64,000 nucleotides of DNA from Cytobacillus citreus (GCF_018343665.1 NZ_JAGYPM010000004.1:726381-790380); one strand, 5' to 3'; counted from the stretch's first letter, positions 50,601-62,054 are shown. A program made the numbers and translations. Notes: generated by a model not told the origin, from the sequence alone.

Positions 50601-51704
50601 TTGGATAATAAGAATGAAATTGATCAACTCAATAAAATGAATATAAATAGCTTTCAGCAGGACTTAATTACATGGTTTAAAGCTGAAAAAAGGGACTTGC
50701 CATGGCGAAAAGATCAGGATCCTTATAAAGTTTGGGTATCCGAAATTATGTTGCAGCAAACACGCGTAGACACGGTCATTCCGTATTTTCAGCGATTTAT
50801 AGAACAGTTTCCGACGATTCAGGCATTATCAGAAGCTGATGAAGAAATAGTGTTAAAGGCTTGGGAAGGACTTGGGTATTATTCTCGAGTAAGAAATCTC
50901 CAATCAGCCGTAAAGGAAGTCCATGAAAAATATGAGGGGAAAGTGCCTAATAACCAAAAGGAAATTTCTTCTTTAAAAGGAGTAGGCCCCTATACGGCTG
51001 GTGCTATTTTAAGCATTGCTTACGGTGTACCCGAACCGGCTGTTGATGGTAATGTTATGCGGGTACTCTCCAGAATATTATCCATTTGGGGTGATATCGC
51101 TAAGCCATCGACAAGAAAGATTTTTGAAGAGGCGGTAAGGCAGCTAATTTCCCATGATAATCCATCATACTTTAATCAGGCACTAATGGAGCTTGGCGCA
51201 TTAATTTGTACACCAACTTCACCAAGCTGTCTTTTATGCCCAGTTCGTGAACATTGTGATGCTTTTAATGAAGGGACACAAAACGAGCTCCCGGTGAAAA
51301 CGAAAAACAAAAAAAACCGACATGTTCGGATAGCAGCTGCGGTATTAACAGATAAGGATGGAAGGATACTCATCCATAAAAGGCCTAATACTGGGTTGTT
51401 AGCGAATTTATGGGAATTCCTAAATGTAGAAGTCATGCTCCCTTTTGAACATGAAAAAGATCAATTAAAGAATGCGTTCAAAATCGATTATGATGCAGAT
51501 GTTCAAATAGATGAGATGATCGGTCAGATTGAGCATATTTTTTCCCATTTAACATGGAATATCAATGCGTATAAAGGAAGTATTCAGTCGATTGAAAAGG
51601 AAACAGAGGAATTAAAATTCGTAACGATAAGTGAAATAGAGCAATATGCATTTTCCGTTTCACACCAAAAGATTCTAAAGAAATATAAAGAGAGTTTTAC
51701 TTAA
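50601..51704 (+). CDS. mutY: A/G-specific adenine DNA glycosylase
   Basis: Removes adenine mispaired with 8-oxoguanine. 367 residues from TTG 50601 (TTGGAGG seven bases upstream). Catalytic Glu48 in VSEIMLQQT, helix-hairpin-helix [11 protein letters not shown] (about 124-134), catalytic Asp149 in [12 protein letters not shown], 4Fe-4S ligands Cys203, Cys210, Cys213 and Cys219 (spacing 6-2-5), and a C-terminal Nudix-like domain that reads the 8-oxoG strand. Place after yfhP as in B. subtilis. Confidence 0.96.
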   Translation: MDNKNEIDQLNKMNINSFQQDLITWFKAEKRDLPWRKDQDPYKVWVSEIMLQQTRVDTVIPYFQRFIEQFPTIQALSEADEEIVLKAWEGLGYYSRVRNLQSAVKEVHEKYEGKVPNNQKEISSLKGVGPYTAGAILSIAYGVPEPAVDGNVMRVLSRILSIWGDIAKPSTRKIFEEAVRQLISHDNPSYFNQALMELGALICTPTSPSCLLCPVREHCDAFNEGTQNELPVKTKNKKNRHVRIAAAVLTDKDGRILIHKRPNTGLLANLWEFLNVEVMLPFEHEKDQLKNAFKIDYDADVQIDEMIGQIEHIFSHLTWNINAYKGSIQSIEKETEELKFVTISEIEQYAFSVSHQKILKKYKESFT

Positions 51705-51903
51705 AAAAGATGGGGCTTTGCAATCGTGTGCTTTAATTTTGGGGTTCTTTAGACTCTTATGAGACTCTCATGAGACTGCTTTTTGCAAATTTTCTTTGTT
51801 TAGTGGTCTCATAAATCTTCCTCTTAACAAATAAACATCACATAAGTCGAATTTTCCGAGTTTGTGATGCTAATACCCATCTTTTTTATAGAGCTTTTAT
51901 CAC

Positions 51904-51926
51904 AAATTAAAGGGGCTAAGAGCCCC
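51904..51926 (-). terminator. terminator of the small minus-strand gene
   Basis: GGGGCT-AAG-AGCCCC hairpin followed on the minus strand by TTTAATTT. A second hairpin, CATCACA...TGTGATG (51,837-51,870), lies between it and mutY. Confidence 0.6.
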
Positions 51927-51945
51927 ACAGGATTGAAGATGCATT

Positions 51946-52137
51946 TTATTCTCTAGTATTCCTTAATCCCCCACGGTTTTGGATTTCCTCCACAATTTCT
52001 CTTTGAATCGATTGCCCCTCCGCATTCAGATAAGGAACGATCTGTTGGAAGGAATGGTGAAAATAGGCTAGTTCATGATCATTCCAGTCTTTTTTTGATA
52101 TCATTGAAAGTTCTGTCATGTCTCGACCATTATACAT
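51946..52137 (-). CDS. small conserved-looking protein, possibly YfhS-like
   Basis: 63 residues, MYNGRDMTELSMISKKDWND, then ELAYFHHSFQQIVPYLNAEG. Acidic helical N-terminal part and a short tail. Purine-rich AAGGAAGAGG precedes the ATG. In B. subtilis small genes such as yfhS lie near this place, but I cannot confirm identity. Followed by a terminator. Confidence 0.6.
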   Translation of the reverse strand: MYNGRDMTELSMISKKDWNDHELAYFHHSFQQIVPYLNAEGQSIQREIVEEIQNRGGLRNTRE

Positions 52138-52210
52138 AATCCTCTTCCTTTCATAACTCCCTTATATGTATTGTTTGAAACGGATTGCTAGATATACATG
52201 AAAAAGATAA

Positions 52211-53041
<831 letters not shown>

Positions 53042-53051
53042 AAACAAAAGA

Positions 53052-53071
53052 AACTTGGCGAATGCCAAGTT
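53052..53071 (+). terminator. terminator after fabL
   Basis: AACTTGGC-GAAT-GCCAAGTT, an 8-bp stem with a four-base loop, followed by ATTCTAATTTTT. Confidence 0.7.
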
Positions 53072-53130
53072 ATTCTAATTTTTGCTTGATTCGAAATGGG
53101 TTTATTTTCTATAGATAGGTGATATCTCCC

Positions 53131-53215
53131 TGCCTCAGCTTTCCTTGTCCTCTGGCAATTTTGGCACTAGCATATCGTGTACGTCGTCGACCCTTGGATT
53201 GAAGTTTCACATTAC
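53131..53215. repeat. remnant of the rRNA-leader-like dispersed repeat, 3' half
   Basis: TGCCTCAGCTTTCCTTGTCC..., GGCACTAGCATATCGTGTACGT, then GGATTGAAGTTTCACATTA. The second block aligns with GCACTAGCACATCCTGTGCGT and the last with GATGGAGGTTTCACTTTAT of copy B. The first 56 bases also match 2,314-2,369. Confidence 0.6.
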
Positions 53216-53299
53216 ATAAATTTTCTTGCCCTAGTTTTTTAAAATCTAAGGATAATATTTCTGCGCTTGGATAAATTAAAGAGCGTGGAGGTGATAATC

Positions 53300-53500
53300 A
53301 TGGCAAAACAACCAAATCAATCTACAGCTGGAACTAACATTCAAGAAGTAAGACAACAAAATGCTCAATCAGCTGGCGGTGCTGCTCAAGGCCAATTCGG
53401 TACTGAGTTTGCAAGTGAAACCAATGCTCAAGATGTAAAACAACAAAACCAACAAGCTGAAGCAAAAAAAGCTCAAAACGCAGGTCAACAAGGCCAATAA
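53300..53500 (+). CDS. sspE: gamma-type small acid-soluble spore protein
   Basis: 66 residues from ATG 53300 (GGAGGTGAT upstream). Gln/Asn/Ala-rich with the gamma-SASP layout: TAGTNIQEVRQQNAQSAGG, the germination protease recognition motif TEFASET, then the second repeat unit NAQDVKQQNQQAEAKKAQN. Only one TEFASE site is present, so this is a short gamma SASP. Amino-acid reserve of the spore core, degraded by Gpr at germination. Followed by a strong terminator. Confidence 0.92.
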   Translation: MAKQPNQSTAGTNIQEVRQQNAQSAGGAAQGQFGTEFASETNAQDVKQQNQQAEAKKAQNAGQQGQ

Positions 53501-53507
53501 TACTTAC

Positions 53508-53546
53508 AAAGAAGGTGCTCCTCATTCGAAAGGGCACCTTCTTTTT
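53508..53546 (+). terminator. terminator after sspE
   Basis: AAAGAAGGTGC / GCACCTTCTTTTT hairpin. Confidence 0.9.
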
Positions 53547-53760
53547 GGGATAAAGCATTACTTTGTTGGATTTAAAGAAAAAAATCTTCTCGCCGGCCCG
53601 TCTTAAAGCTCCTTTGAACTTAAAAGGAACAATCTAAAATTTGATTCTTTCGCTTTTCTTTTCGACAAAACTTCTATCTAGTCTACAGAAGTAGTCAAAG
53701 GGTTCGTAAAGTTATGAGCGAATACATAGACATGAATAATTAACGGGACGGTGACAAAGG

Positions 53761-54012
53761 ATGAAAAACTTTAACTATTTAGTATCTGAGCAACTGCAAA
53801 TAATGGAAAAACTATTATTTCTCCAAAGTGAGCTTGAGCGTTGTGAGGAAATAGAAGAAGAACTAAATTCTTTACAGCAGAAAACAGAGCTAGAAAGTAT
53901 TCAAATTGAAATTGCAAATTTGAAGAGTGAATTAAAAGAAATTCATCTATTATTTGAAAACCAGACAGAAGAAGTCATTCGCTCCTATCAAAAAGTAAAA
54001 GTAACAGTATAA
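53761..54012 (+). CDS. ygaB: YgaB-like coiled-coil protein
   Basis: 83 residues with nearly continuous heptads from about residue 12 to 72 (LLFLQSELERCEEIEEELNS, ESIQIEIANLKSELKEIHLL), so a coiled coil. ATG 53761 has GGTGA seven bases upstream. Identified with YgaB by position between sspE and ygaC and by size. Function unknown. Confidence 0.75.
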   Translation: MKNFNYLVSEQLQIMEKLLFLQSELERCEEIEEELNSLQQKTELESIQIEIANLKSELKEIHLLFENQTEEVIRSYQKVKVTV

Positions 54013-54042
54013 AAAAATTTATCTAATATTAATTTTTCTTAA

Positions 54043-54066
54043 GGCCATTGATGTTTTTCAATGGCT
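54043..54066 (+). terminator. terminator after ygaB
   Basis: GCCATTGA / TCAATGGC stem with a T-rich loop, followed by TCTTTGTTTT. Confidence 0.7.
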
Positions 54067-54293
54067 CTTTGTTTTAAAATTTGCTTAAAACCGTTATAAT
54101 AATAGAAAAAGGATTCGTTCTTTGTTGCCTTTAGTCATTTGAAAAATTAAAGGGGATTATAGTTGGGATATTAAAAAATCGTCAAATTTAGATTATCTCA
54201 TGTCTAACCTCTCGTCTCTAAAAAAAGATACGCAGCGTTTTTCTTATTTGAATAGGTTGCAAAGCCCGGTGAAATGAAAGTAGGGGAAAAAGA

Positions 54294-54824
54294 ATGGCAG
54301 TACCCAGTGAAGGAGAACCAGTACAAATCCATAGCTATAAACATAATGGGCACATCCATCGCGTCTGGGAGGAAACAACTGTATTAAAAGGGACTCAAAA
54401 TTTAGTAATTGGCGGAAATGACCGGACTGTTGTAACAGAATCGGATGGAAGGACATGGGTTACGAGAGAGCCGGCGATTTGTTATTTTCATTCCCAATAT
54501 TGGTTTAATGTGATTGGGATGATTCGGGAAGATGGGATTTATTATTATTGTAATTTGAGCTCTCCATTTATTTTTGATGGGGAAGCAGTGAAATATATTG
54601 ATTATGATCTTGATATTAAAGTGTTTCCTGATATGACTTTCAATTTACTTGACGAGGATGAATATGAAAGACATCGTTTGGAAATGAATTATCCCGAGCC
54701 CATTGACCGGATTCTAAAATTCAATGTAGATCAATTAATTCATTGGATTCGCCAAAGAAAAGGTCCTTTTGCACCGGATTTTATTGATATTTGGTATGAA
54801 AGATATCTTACATACAGACGATGA
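54294..54824 (+). CDS. ygaC: DUF402 family nucleoside phosphatase-like protein
   Basis: 176 residues. Starts [20 protein letters not shown] and contains the DUF402 segments [30 protein letters not shown] and [15 protein letters not shown]. Related Staphylococcus proteins hydrolyse nucleoside tri- and diphosphates; Asp and Tyr in DYDLD form part of the metal site in that family. ATG follows AGGGG. The 225 bases before it hold no feature I can name. Confidence 0.88.
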   Translation: MAVPSEGEPVQIHSYKHNGHIHRVWEETTVLKGTQNLVIGGNDRTVVTESDGRTWVTREPAICYFHSQYWFNVIGMIREDGIYYYCNLSSPFIFDGEAVKYIDYDLDIKVFPDMTFNLLDEDEYERHRLEMNYPEPIDRILKFNVDQLIHWIRQRKGPFAPDFIDIWYERYLTYRR

Positions 54825-54851
54825 AAAAATGGATGGGTACCATAAGTAACG

Positions 54852-54879
54852 CCTGTTGACGTTGTATCAACAGGTTTTT
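54852..54879 (+). terminator. terminator after ygaC
   Basis: CCTGTTGA / TCAACAGG stem followed by five T. Confidence 0.85.
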
Positions 54880-54919
54880 ATATGGCCAAAAGAGGAAAGT
54901 GTTTAGAGGGGGAAAAAAG

Positions 54920-56668
54920 TTGGGCAGCATCCGGCGTTACATGCATTTTGTTAAGCCTTATCGCCTTCAGATCATATTAACAATTATAATTGGAATCATA
55001 AAATTTGCGATTCCTCTATTGATTCCGCTATTAATCAAATTTGTCATTGATGATGTTATAGGAAATCCTGATTTAAGCAGTGCTGATAAGACAAGCAGCT
55101 TATTGAAAATGATGGGAATAATGATTTTAATATTTGCTATCATTCGTCCTCCAATAGAATATTATCGACAATATTTTGCACAATGGGTAGCTAGTAAAAT
55201 TTTATATGATATACGAGATAGGCTATTTACACATATACAAAAGCTAAGCTTTAAATATTATTCTAACACAAGAGCTGGAGAGGTTATTTCTAGAGTTATT
55301 AATGATGTTGAGCAAACAAAGACGTTTGTCATTACAGGACTAATGAACCTATGGCTTGATATTGCCACCATTGTGATAGCAGTCGTGATTATGATGCAAA
55401 TGGACATCACTTTAACGATCGTTTCGTTAATTCTTTTTCCTTTTTATGGGTTTTCTGTGAAGTACTTTTTCGGTAATTTAAGAAAGCTAACAAGGGCTCG
55501 GTCACAGGCACTTGCAGAAGTCCAAGGTTATCTCCATGAACGTGTCCAAGGAATGGCAGTAATTAAGAGCTTTGCCATTGAAGACTATGAACAAACCCAG
55601 TTTAATAAGCAAAACGGAAATTTTTTAATTAAAGCTATCGATCAGACGAAATGGAATGCAAAGGCATTTGCTGTTGTAAACACAATAACAGATATCGCAC
55701 CTTTACTCGTCATCAGCTATTCAGGTTACCAAGTTATTCAAGGTAACCTCTCTATGGGAACGATGATGGCTTTCATTGCCTATATCGATAAATTGTACAG
55801 CCCTCTTAGAAGATTAGTAAATTCATCCACAACACTTACACAATCGATAGCTTCGATGGACAGGGTGTTTGAATTAATTGATGAGAAATATGATATTGAT
55901 GATTCTCCAAATGCTGCTGAATGCACAAATATTAAAGGAGATATCAATTTCGAGCAGGTTAGCTTTGCTTACGATGAAAAGGAAGATCTAGTATTAAAAA
56001 ATATTTCTCTTCATATAAAAAAAGGAGAAACGATTGCGCTTGTAGGAATGAGCGGCGGTGGAAAATCATCACTAGTAGGATTGATTCCTAGGTTTTATGA
56101 TGTAACAAAAGGGAGCATTTTATTAGACGGGAAAGATATCCGTTCATTTAAGGTAAGATCTTTACGGGATAAAATCGGGATGGTTTTACAAGATAATATT
56201 CTTTTCAGTGAATCAGTCAAAACCAATATTCTCTTAGGGAAACCGGATGCAACAGAAGAAGAGGTCATTGCAGCGGCCAAGGCTGCTAATGCTCATGAGT
56301 TTATTATGAACTTGCCAAATGGCTATGACACAAAGGTTGGAGAGCGTGGAGTGAAGCTCTCTGGGGGGCAAAAGCAAAGGGTAGCCATTGCAAGAGTATT
56401 TTTAAAGAACCCGCCAATTTTAGTTTTAGATGAAGCAACATCTGCCTTAGATTTAGAAAGCGAACATTTAATACAGGAAGCACTCGAACAGCTAGCGAAA
56501 GATCGGACTACCTTCATTGTTGCTCATCGACTTTCAACCATTACACATGCAGATCGCATTATTTTAATTGAACACGGCGAAATTTCAGAAATTGGAAGTC
56601 ATGAGGAGTTAATGAAGAAACAGGGGAATTATTATAAGTTATTCCAAGTACAGCAGCTTGAGAATTAA
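54920..56668 (+). CDS. ygaD: ABC exporter, homodimeric type
   Basis: 582 residues from TTG 54920 (GAGGGGG seven bases upstream; B. subtilis YgaD is about 580). Six membrane helices then a canonical nucleotide-binding domain: Walker [10 protein letters not shown], signature [16 protein letters not shown], Walker [14 protein letters not shown]-loop VAHRLSTI. All catalytic residues are present, so a homodimer would have two active sites, unlike the 40,384-43,942 pair. Substrate unknown; lipid or drug export is usual. Confidence 0.9.
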   Translation: MGSIRRYMHFVKPYRLQIILTIIIGIIKFAIPLLIPLLIKFVIDDVIGNPDLSSADKTSSLLKMMGIMILIFAIIRPPIEYYRQYFAQWVASKILYDIRDRLFTHIQKLSFKYYSNTRAGEVISRVINDVEQTKTFVITGLMNLWLDIATIVIAVVIMMQMDITLTIVSLILFPFYGFSVKYFFGNLRKLTRARSQALAEVQGYLHERVQGMAVIKSFAIEDYEQTQFNKQNGNFLIKAIDQTKWNAKAFAVVNTITDIAPLLVISYSGYQVIQGNLSMGTMMAFIAYIDKLYSPLRRLVNSSTTLTQSIASMDRVFELIDEKYDIDDSPNAAECTNIKGDINFEQVSFAYDEKEDLVLKNISLHIKKGETIALVGMSGGGKSSLVGLIPRFYDVTKGSILLDGKDIRSFKVRSLRDKIGMVLQDNILFSESVKTNILLGKPDATEEEVIAAAKAANAHEFIMNLPNGYDTKVGERGVKLSGGQKQRVAIARVFLKNPPILVLDEATSALDLESEHLIQEALEQLAKDRTTFIVAHRLSTITHADRIILIEHGEISEIGSHEELMKKQGNYYKLFQVQQLEN

Positions 56669-56672
56669 AATA

Positions 56673-56715
56673 GGGGCTGTCTCATAAGCTGAATTTTCGG
56701 CTTTGAGACAGCCCT
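56673..56715. terminator. terminator after ygaD
   Basis: GGGCTGTCTCA / TGAGACAGCCC stem extended by AAGC/GCTT. Confidence 0.85.
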
Positions 56716-56787
56716 TCTGTTTTCATGCAATATAGCAGCATATCTGCTTTCAATTCTTGAGCAAATATACCCTTCTAAGACAGATCT

Positions 56788-57855
56788 CTATTCAATTGTT
56801 ACTTCATTAGACTTTTTATGATAGGTTTGAAAACTAGAAATTAATTTATCAAGATGTTCAACTTGTTCATTATAGTCAATTATGGCTGAGATGATTTGCA
56901 TCGTATGGGGTAAAATCGCATCATCCTCTAATTTAGCTTCTTTTTGCTGTGAAAAGAAAAGATTGAAAAGCTCTTTTCTATTTAGAAAAATGTCACCTTC
57001 TTCAAAAACCACTTGTGGACGAACCTTTCCAATAAATTTCAACATTACATGCTCGTGATAATGAATGAGACAATCTAGCTGCTGCTGAACAACATATTGA
57101 AAGTCTGCCGGCATTTCCTGAAGATCATTTTCAAAGCGATGCAATTTTCGTAATGTTTCTAGTGATCTTTTTATTGTAGATATCATTTGGCGATAAATAA
57201 CTAGCTTTCGTGACTTAGCGATCGTATCTTTTTTGAAATAATTTCTTTCTTCCTTATACATTAAATATAAATGATCAAGGCTTCTGACTGTTTCTTTCAT
57301 TTTTCCAATATCGTTTTTCAATAATTTATGTTCAGAAGCATGTCTTATTGTTAATCGAATCCATTTTGTTGTTTCTTCCGTAATGTCTGAGAGTTTAAAG
57401 TAAAGCTTTTTTTCATATCTAGGCGGTAAGAATAGAAGATTAACGATAAAAGCAGAAAATACCCCTAACATAATAGTAGAAAAGCGGATAAGCGCGAATT
57501 GGATGAAGGTATCACCTGGCGTTTCCATAATGGCGATCAATGTAACAAGTGCCAATCCAATTGTATTTTCAATTTTAAGCTTTAAGTTAATCGTTATGAC
57601 AACAATAGCTGCCAATCCGATAATGAATATATGATTACCAAATACAAGGACAAACACAATTGCGACAATGGCTCCAATTGCATTCCCTTGCACTTGTTCG
57701 ATGATCGACAAGAAGGATCGATAAATAGTCGGCTGTATTGCGAAAATAGCTGCAATTGCCGCAAATACAGGTGATGGCATCTGAAATAATTCTGCTAAAA
57801 ATAATGATAGAACAATTGCGATTCCCGTTTTCAAAATGCGGGCACCAAGCTTCAT
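56788..57855 (-). CDS. ygaE: aromatic acid exporter-like membrane protein
   Basis: 355 residues from ATG 57855 (AAAGGAAA upstream). ArAE/DUF939 family: several N-terminal membrane segments in residues 5-145 (MKLGARILKTGIAIVLSLFL, MPSPVFAAIAAIFAIQPT) and a long helical cytoplasmic C-terminal part. Matches YgaE in size and position. Export substrate unknown. Confidence 0.85.
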   Translation of the reverse strand: MKLGARILKTGIAIVLSLFLAELFQMPSPVFAAIAAIFAIQPTIYRSFLSIIEQVQGNAIGAIVAIVFVLVFGNHIFIIGLAAIVVITINLKLKIENTIGLALVTLIAIMETPGDTFIQFALIRFSTIMLGVFSAFIVNLLFLPPRYEKKLYFKLSDITEETTKWIRLTIRHASEHKLLKNDIGKMKETVRSLDHLYLMYKEERNYFKKDTIAKSRKLVIYRQMISTIKRSLETLRKLHRFENDLQEMPADFQYVVQQQLDCLIHYHEHVMLKFIGKVRPQVVFEEGDIFLNRKELFNLFFSQQKEAKLEDDAILPHTMQIISAIIDYNEQVEHLDKLISSFQTYHKKSNEVTIE

Positions 57856-58168
57856 ACTAATTTGTTTCCTTTCTTTCAGAAGAGCTTTCCTCTGTTTGTA
57901 ATATGAATGTAAGAACACTCATTGTAACATATCTATATACGAAAAATGATTGAAATCGATTCAAGATTAAATTGTTAGATAACATGAATGTACTATACAT
58001 GGATAAATAAAGAAGTACAATGGAATTTCATTAAAATTTTTAACAAATTGGTTAATCCTGTGTGGCTCCTCTGAAAGGTAGAATAGATAATTTGGCAAAG
58101 TCGTTTTCAACGAATGCCTGTAGAAATAGACTCATTTAAGTCCTATGAGTTCCTATTAGCAAAAGAAA
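57856..58168. other. spacer between ygaE and gsaB
   Basis: Non-coding. Apart from the ygaE ribosome site and a presumed promoter near 57,920-57,990, I see nothing that can be named. Confidence 0.5.
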
Positions 58169-58190
58169 AAGGAGCGAATAATCGCTCCTT
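58169..58190 (-). terminator. terminator after gsaB
   Basis: AAGGAGCGA-N4-TCGCTCCTT, a perfect 9-bp stem, followed on the minus strand by TTTTTCTTTT. Confidence 0.88.
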
Positions 58191-58215
58191 AAAATCGTAT
58201 TAAATATAATAGGAA

Positions 58216-59511
58216 TTATGCATCCTTTAATGCTTGAAATGCGTGATTTACTGCTTGAATGGTCGCTTGAATGTCATCTTCTGTATGGGCAATCGTAATA
58301 AACCATGCTTCATACTTCGATGGTGCTAGATTGATTCCTTGTTTAAGCATGAGTTTGAAGAATTTCGCAAACATTTCTCCATCCGTGTTTTCTGCTTGTT
58401 CATAGTTTTCAACTTTTACATCAGAAAAATAAACAGTTAAAGCTCCTTTTAAGCGATTTATCGTTATCGGAATATTATTCTCCTTAGCAGCAGCTTCAAT
58501 ACCTTCTTCAAGCATTGCACCTAATTGATCAAGGTATTCATAAACGCCCTTTTGCTTAAGAACTTCAAGGCATGCAATACCTGACAAAATTGATGCTGGA
58601 TTTCCTGCCATTGTACCAGCTTGGTACGCTGGGCCTAACGGAGCAACTTTTTCCATAATTTCTTTTTTGCCGCCATAGGCACCAATTGGCAATCCTCCGC
58701 CAATTATTTTTCCCATTGCAGTTAAATCGGGCATTACGCCTAAAAGATCCTGTGCTCCGCCATACATGAAGCGGAATGCGGTTATGACTTCATCATAAAT
58801 AACAAGTGCTCCTGCAGCGTGTGTTAATTCATTTACTTGCTCGAGGAAGCCTGGCTTTGGTTCAACAATTCCGAAGTTCCCAACGATTGGCTCTACAAGA
58901 ACTGCCGCGATCTCGCTTCCCCATTTTTCTAATGCTTCTTTAAATGGCTCGATATCATTAAATGGAACTGTAATTACTTCTTGAGCGATGCTCTTCGGAA
59001 CGCCAGCGGAATCTGGAGTACCTAGTGTGGAAGGACCGGATCCTGCAGCAACAAGAACAAGGTCAGAATGTCCGTGATAGCAGCCTGCGAATTTAATAAT
59101 TTTATCTCGACCCGTATAAGCACGTGCTACACGTATCGTTGTCATAACTGCTTCCGTTCCAGAATTCACGAAACGTACCTTTTCTAATGCTGGCATAGCT
59201 TCCTTCAGTATTTCGGCAAATTTCACTTCATGTGGAGTTGGTGTTCCATAAAGAACGCCATTTTCTGCAGCAGTCTTAATCGCCTCTGTAATATGTGGAT
59301 GGGCATGTCCAGTAATAATAGGTCCGTATGCTGCCAAATAATCGATATATTGATTTCCATCCACATCCCAAAAGTACGCCCCTTGCCCTTTTTCCATGAC
59401 AACAGGTGCCCCTCCGCCTACTGCTTTATATGAACGAGAAGGGCTGTTTACACCACCAACAATATGTTCAAGTGCCTGCTTATGTATTCGCTCTGAATTG
59501 GTAAATTGCAT
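58216..59511 (-). CDS. gsaB: glutamate-1-semialdehyde 2,1-aminomutase
   Basis: PLP enzyme making 5-aminolevulinate for heme. 431 residues from ATG 59511 (AAGGAGG eight bases upstream). Family motifs [59 protein letters not shown], the PLP-binding DEV (Asp240) and the Schiff-base Lys268 in [19 protein letters not shown]. subtilis has hemL in the hem operon and a second copy, gsaB, at this locus; synteny favours gsaB. Confidence 0.93.
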   Translation of the reverse strand: MQFTNSERIHKQALEHIVGGVNSPSRSYKAVGGGAPVVMEKGQGAYFWDVDGNQYIDYLAAYGPIITGHAHPHITEAIKTAAENGVLYGTPTPHEVKFAEILKEAMPALEKVRFVNSGTEAVMTTIRVARAYTGRDKIIKFAGCYHGHSDLVLVAAGSGPSTLGTPDSAGVPKSIAQEVITVPFNDIEPFKEALEKWGSEIAAVLVEPIVGNFGIVEPKPGFLEQVNELTHAAGALVIYDEVITAFRFMYGGAQDLLGVMPDLTAMGKIIGGGLPIGAYGGKKEIMEKVAPLGPAYQAGTMAGNPASILSGIACLEVLKQKGVYEYLDQLGAMLEEGIEAAAKENNIPITINRLKGALTVYFSDVKVENYEQAENTDGEMFAKFFKLMLKQGINLAPSKYEAWFITIAHTEDDIQATIQAVNHAFQALKDA

Positions 59512-59708
59512 ATATAGATCCTCCTTCAATGATCGGAAATAGAGTTTTTGCAACCTTTATTATATTACCATGTTTTTTTGAATGGATGCTTTGAACTTTT
59601 TGTGAGTTTGAGAATTGATTAGCTTCAGCGCTTTTCTTTGACAAGCTGTCATACCATTTGCTCATAAGGCGTATAGTATATCAGATGAGAGAGAAGAGAG
59701 GGAGTGTA

Positions 59709-60119
59709 ATGGTTTTTTATATATTCCTAGTACTTATCGTTTTTTGTATGATTATGAGTTTGAGAACCTTATTTATACCTCACCGATTACAAGGAAAGAA
59801 GCTTTCATTTGAAAACTTTATGTATTTAGCATTTATATATGTAACTCTCATGCTCGGGTTCGGATTAATATATATCCTTCTGGAATTTAATGGGTATTCT
59901 GTTTTTATGGATGGGACGATAGGATTTGATGAAAATTTCCTTAGTCAATTAGAAACGGGTTTTTATTTCAGTGCAGTTACACTATTTTCAGTAGGATATG
60001 GTGATATTGCACCTATTGGAATTGGAAGAATGATCTCGGTGCTTGAGGCATTAATTGGTTATACCATTCCGGCTGCTTTCGTTTTTAGGGCAGTGTTTGA
60101 CATGGAAAATAAATTGTAG
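59709..60119 (+). CDS. two-helix potassium channel
   Basis: 136 residues from ATG 59709 (AGAGGGAG upstream). Membrane helices near 5-22 and 35-60, a pore helix with the filter LFSVGYGDIAPIG, and a last helix. No cytoplasmic RCK domain, so gating is unknown. It sits between gsaB and bcp, where B. subtilis has no channel gene. Not closely similar to the channel at 37,946. Confidence 0.8.
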   Translation: MVFYIFLVLIVFCMIMSLRTLFIPHRLQGKKLSFENFMYLAFIYVTLMLGFGLIYILLEFNGYSVFMDGTIGFDENFLSQLETGFYFSAVTLFSVGYGDIAPIGIGRMISVLEALIGYTIPAAFVFRAVFDMENKL

Positions 60120-60185
60120 GATAGATAAGTTGAGTTTCCATTGAAAATTGGATAGGCTTAAGAAAAACCCATTGGAGGGATTTCG

Positions 60186-60656
60186 ATGTCAGTTACTTTA
60201 GGAGAATTAGCTCCAGATTTTACGCTTTTTGCAAGTACAGGCGAAGCGGTTAAGTTGTCCGATTATCGTGGAAAAAATATCGTTCTTTATTTCTATCCAA
60301 AGGATATGACACCTGGTTGTACAACCCAAGCTTGTGATTTTCGGGATCAGCATGATCGTTTTTCAGAAGTGAATGCAGTTATCATTGGAATAAGTCCAGA
60401 TCCAATGAAACGGCATGAAAAATTTATAGAAAAATATGATTTACCTTTTATCCTTCTTGCAGATGAGGAACATAAGGCTGCAGAAGCATATGATGTCTGG
60501 AAGCTAAAGAAAAATTTTGGGAAAGAATATATGGGGATTGAACGCAGTACTTTCATAATTGAAAAGGACGGCAAGCTAGTCAAGGAATGGAGAAAGGTTA
60601 AAGTTAAAGGACATGTCGAAGAAGCCCTGAAATATATTCAGGAAAGTCTTTCATAA
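60186..60656 (+). CDS. bcp: thiol peroxidase, BCP-type peroxiredoxin
   Basis: Reduces hydrogen peroxide and organic peroxides with thioredoxin. 156 residues; peroxidatic Cys45 in PKDMTPGCTT and resolving Cys50 in QACDF, spaced as in BCP. Corresponds to B. subtilis ygaF. ATG follows TTGGAGGG. Being upstream of perR, it may belong to the peroxide response, but no PerR box was seen in front of it. Confidence 0.93.
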   Translation: MSVTLGELAPDFTLFASTGEAVKLSDYRGKNIVLYFYPKDMTPGCTTQACDFRDQHDRFSEVNAVIIGISPDPMKRHEKFIEKYDLPFILLADEEHKAAEAYDVWKLKKNFGKEYMGIERSTFIIEKDGKLVKEWRKVKVKGHVEEALKYIQESLS

Positions 60657-61080
60657 TTTTAAATTGCAACCATATTTAGTTTTTGCCTATTTTTTTATAA
60701 ACAAGGCTTCTGTCCATTCATAAACCAAAGTTTTGAATATCATTTTATTAGGGCATACCTCCTCAGATAAATGATAAAGCGGATCTTAATTGATTCGCCT
60801 TTTTTTCTTTGGCTAGAAGAAAAATTTAAGTTGTTAGCGTACTAAAGTGAAAATGATGATGTTTTGATTTAAACTCTGTCAAAAAGGTCGCATAAGGAAA
60901 ATTAAGCATTCGACTGAAGGACTTGGCGAACGTCAAGTTTTTCAAAAGGAGGTTTTTAAACATACTTATCATTCATATATTAAAACAAGATAAGTGAAAT
61001 AAAGAAGGGGGTTAGTAAACATAACTTCAATGATAATGAAGGATGCTTTGGACATCTTTAATGTAATGTAGGTTGTAATG
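60657..61080. other. spacer between bcp and the perR promoter
   Basis: Holds the bcp terminator (see next entry) and a second weaker hairpin ACTTGGC-GAAC-GTCAAGT followed by TTTTTC (60,921-60,943). No coding frame has a ribosome site with a usable start. Confidence 0.5.
60776..60808 (+). terminator. terminator after bcp
   Basis: AAAGCGGATC pairs with GATTCGCCTTT with two mismatches, followed by TTTTTCTTT. Confidence 0.6.
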
Positions 61081-61127
61081 TTGACAAAAGTAGCAAATAG
61101 TGAGTAAACTAATTATAAAGATTATAA
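61081..61127 (+). promoter_or_regulatory. perR promoter with PerR box
   Basis: TTGACA at 61081-61086 is the likely -35; TAAACT at 61105-61110 a weak -10. TTATAAAGATTATAA at 61113-61127 matches the PerR box consensus TTATAATNATTATAA at all but one defined position, located just after the -10, so PerR should repress itself. Confidence 0.75.
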
Positions 61128-61162
61128 AGTAATAATTCTTGTTAGAAAAGAGGTGCATGGCG

Positions 61163-61600
61163 GTGGCGCATATTCAATTAAAAGAAGCGCTAGATACTTT
61201 AAAGGATACCGGAGTTCGCATAACACCACAGCGTCATGCGATACTTGAATTTTTAATAAACTCTATGTCGCACCCAACTGCAGATGATATTTATAAAGCT
61301 CTAGAAGGAAAGTTTCCTAATATGAGTGTGGCAACAGTTTACAATAATTTAAGAGTATTTCGTGAGGTTGGACTTGTTAAAGAATTAACCTATGGAGACG
61401 CATCAAGCCGATTTGATTTTGTAACAACACATCACTATCATGTGATTTGTGAAAAATGTGGTAAGATTGTTGATTTCCATTATCCAGGACTTGATGAAGT
61501 TGAGCATTTAGCCTCTCATGTGACAGGGTTTAAAATAAGCCATCATCGTATGGAGATTTATGGAACCTGCCCAGATTGTGCTAGTAAAGAAGCGCATTAA
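61163..61600 (+). CDS. perR: peroxide-sensing Fur-family repressor
   Basis: 145 residues from GTG 61163, exactly the length of B. subtilis PerR; GAGGTG lies eight bases upstream, and the ATG at 61157 is too close to it. Winged helix [17 protein letters not shown] to [14 protein letters not shown]. Sensing-metal ligands His37, Asp85, His91, His93 and Asp104 are all in place, and the structural zinc Cys96, Cys99, Cys136, Cys139. Oxidation of His37 or His91 by peroxide inactivates the repressor. Autoregulated through the box at 61,113. Confidence 0.97.
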   Translation: MAHIQLKEALDTLKDTGVRITPQRHAILEFLINSMSHPTADDIYKALEGKFPNMSVATVYNNLRVFREVGLVKELTYGDASSRFDFVTTHHYHVICEKCGKIVDFHYPGLDEVEHLASHVTGFKISHHRMEIYGTCPDCASKEAH

Positions 61601-61683
61601 TATTAATATGCTCAAACTAAAACTAAGCTGGTGGCCAAGTTGCTGACAGCTTATTCATTTTTCATGGGCTTTTTGTGAAAAAT

Positions 61684-61714
61684 AAAACTCGGCCTTTTGC
61701 CGAGTTTTATTTTT
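61684..61714. terminator. bidirectional terminator between perR and ygzB
   Basis: Perfect 10-bp stem AAAACTCGGC / GCCGAGTTTT followed by ATTTTTTC; overlaps the ygzB stop. Confidence 0.92.
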
Positions 61715-62054
61715 TCTTCTTGTTATATTTTTCGTCGAATTCCATGCCCTCTAAGTTTTGATCAAGTGTTAACGGCTCTTTACAATACATGCACATATCT
61801 ACACGCCCAAGCATTTTTGTGTGTTTGCCGCAATTTGGACAAACTACCTGTATCGTTTTAGTTGAAAGCATCCCAATCCAAAAATATACTCCAGTGCTTG
61901 CAATAATAAAGAGCAATCCCAAAAGCATAAATATTGTCATAGCAAGAGGGGAATTTCTAAAGAAGATACCTATGTACATGACAAGAAAACCAACAAATAT
62001 TAAACCAAGGGCAAATGATCGTATTTTATTAATTTTACTAGAATATTTAGCCAT
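61707..62054 (-). CDS. ygzB: YgzB family membrane protein with zinc ribbon
   Basis: 115 residues. Two membrane helices (about 12-30 and 38-62) followed by a four-Cys zinc-ribbon pattern [23 protein letters not shown] 62054 follows GGAGGG. Function unknown; conserved next to perR in Bacillus. Confidence 0.85.
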   Translation of the reverse strand: MAKYSSKINKIRSFALGLIFVGFLVMYIGIFFRNSPLAMTIFMLLGLLFIIASTGVYFWIGMLSTKTIQVVCPNCGKHTKMLGRVDMCMYCKEPLTLDQNLEGMEFDEKYNKKKK

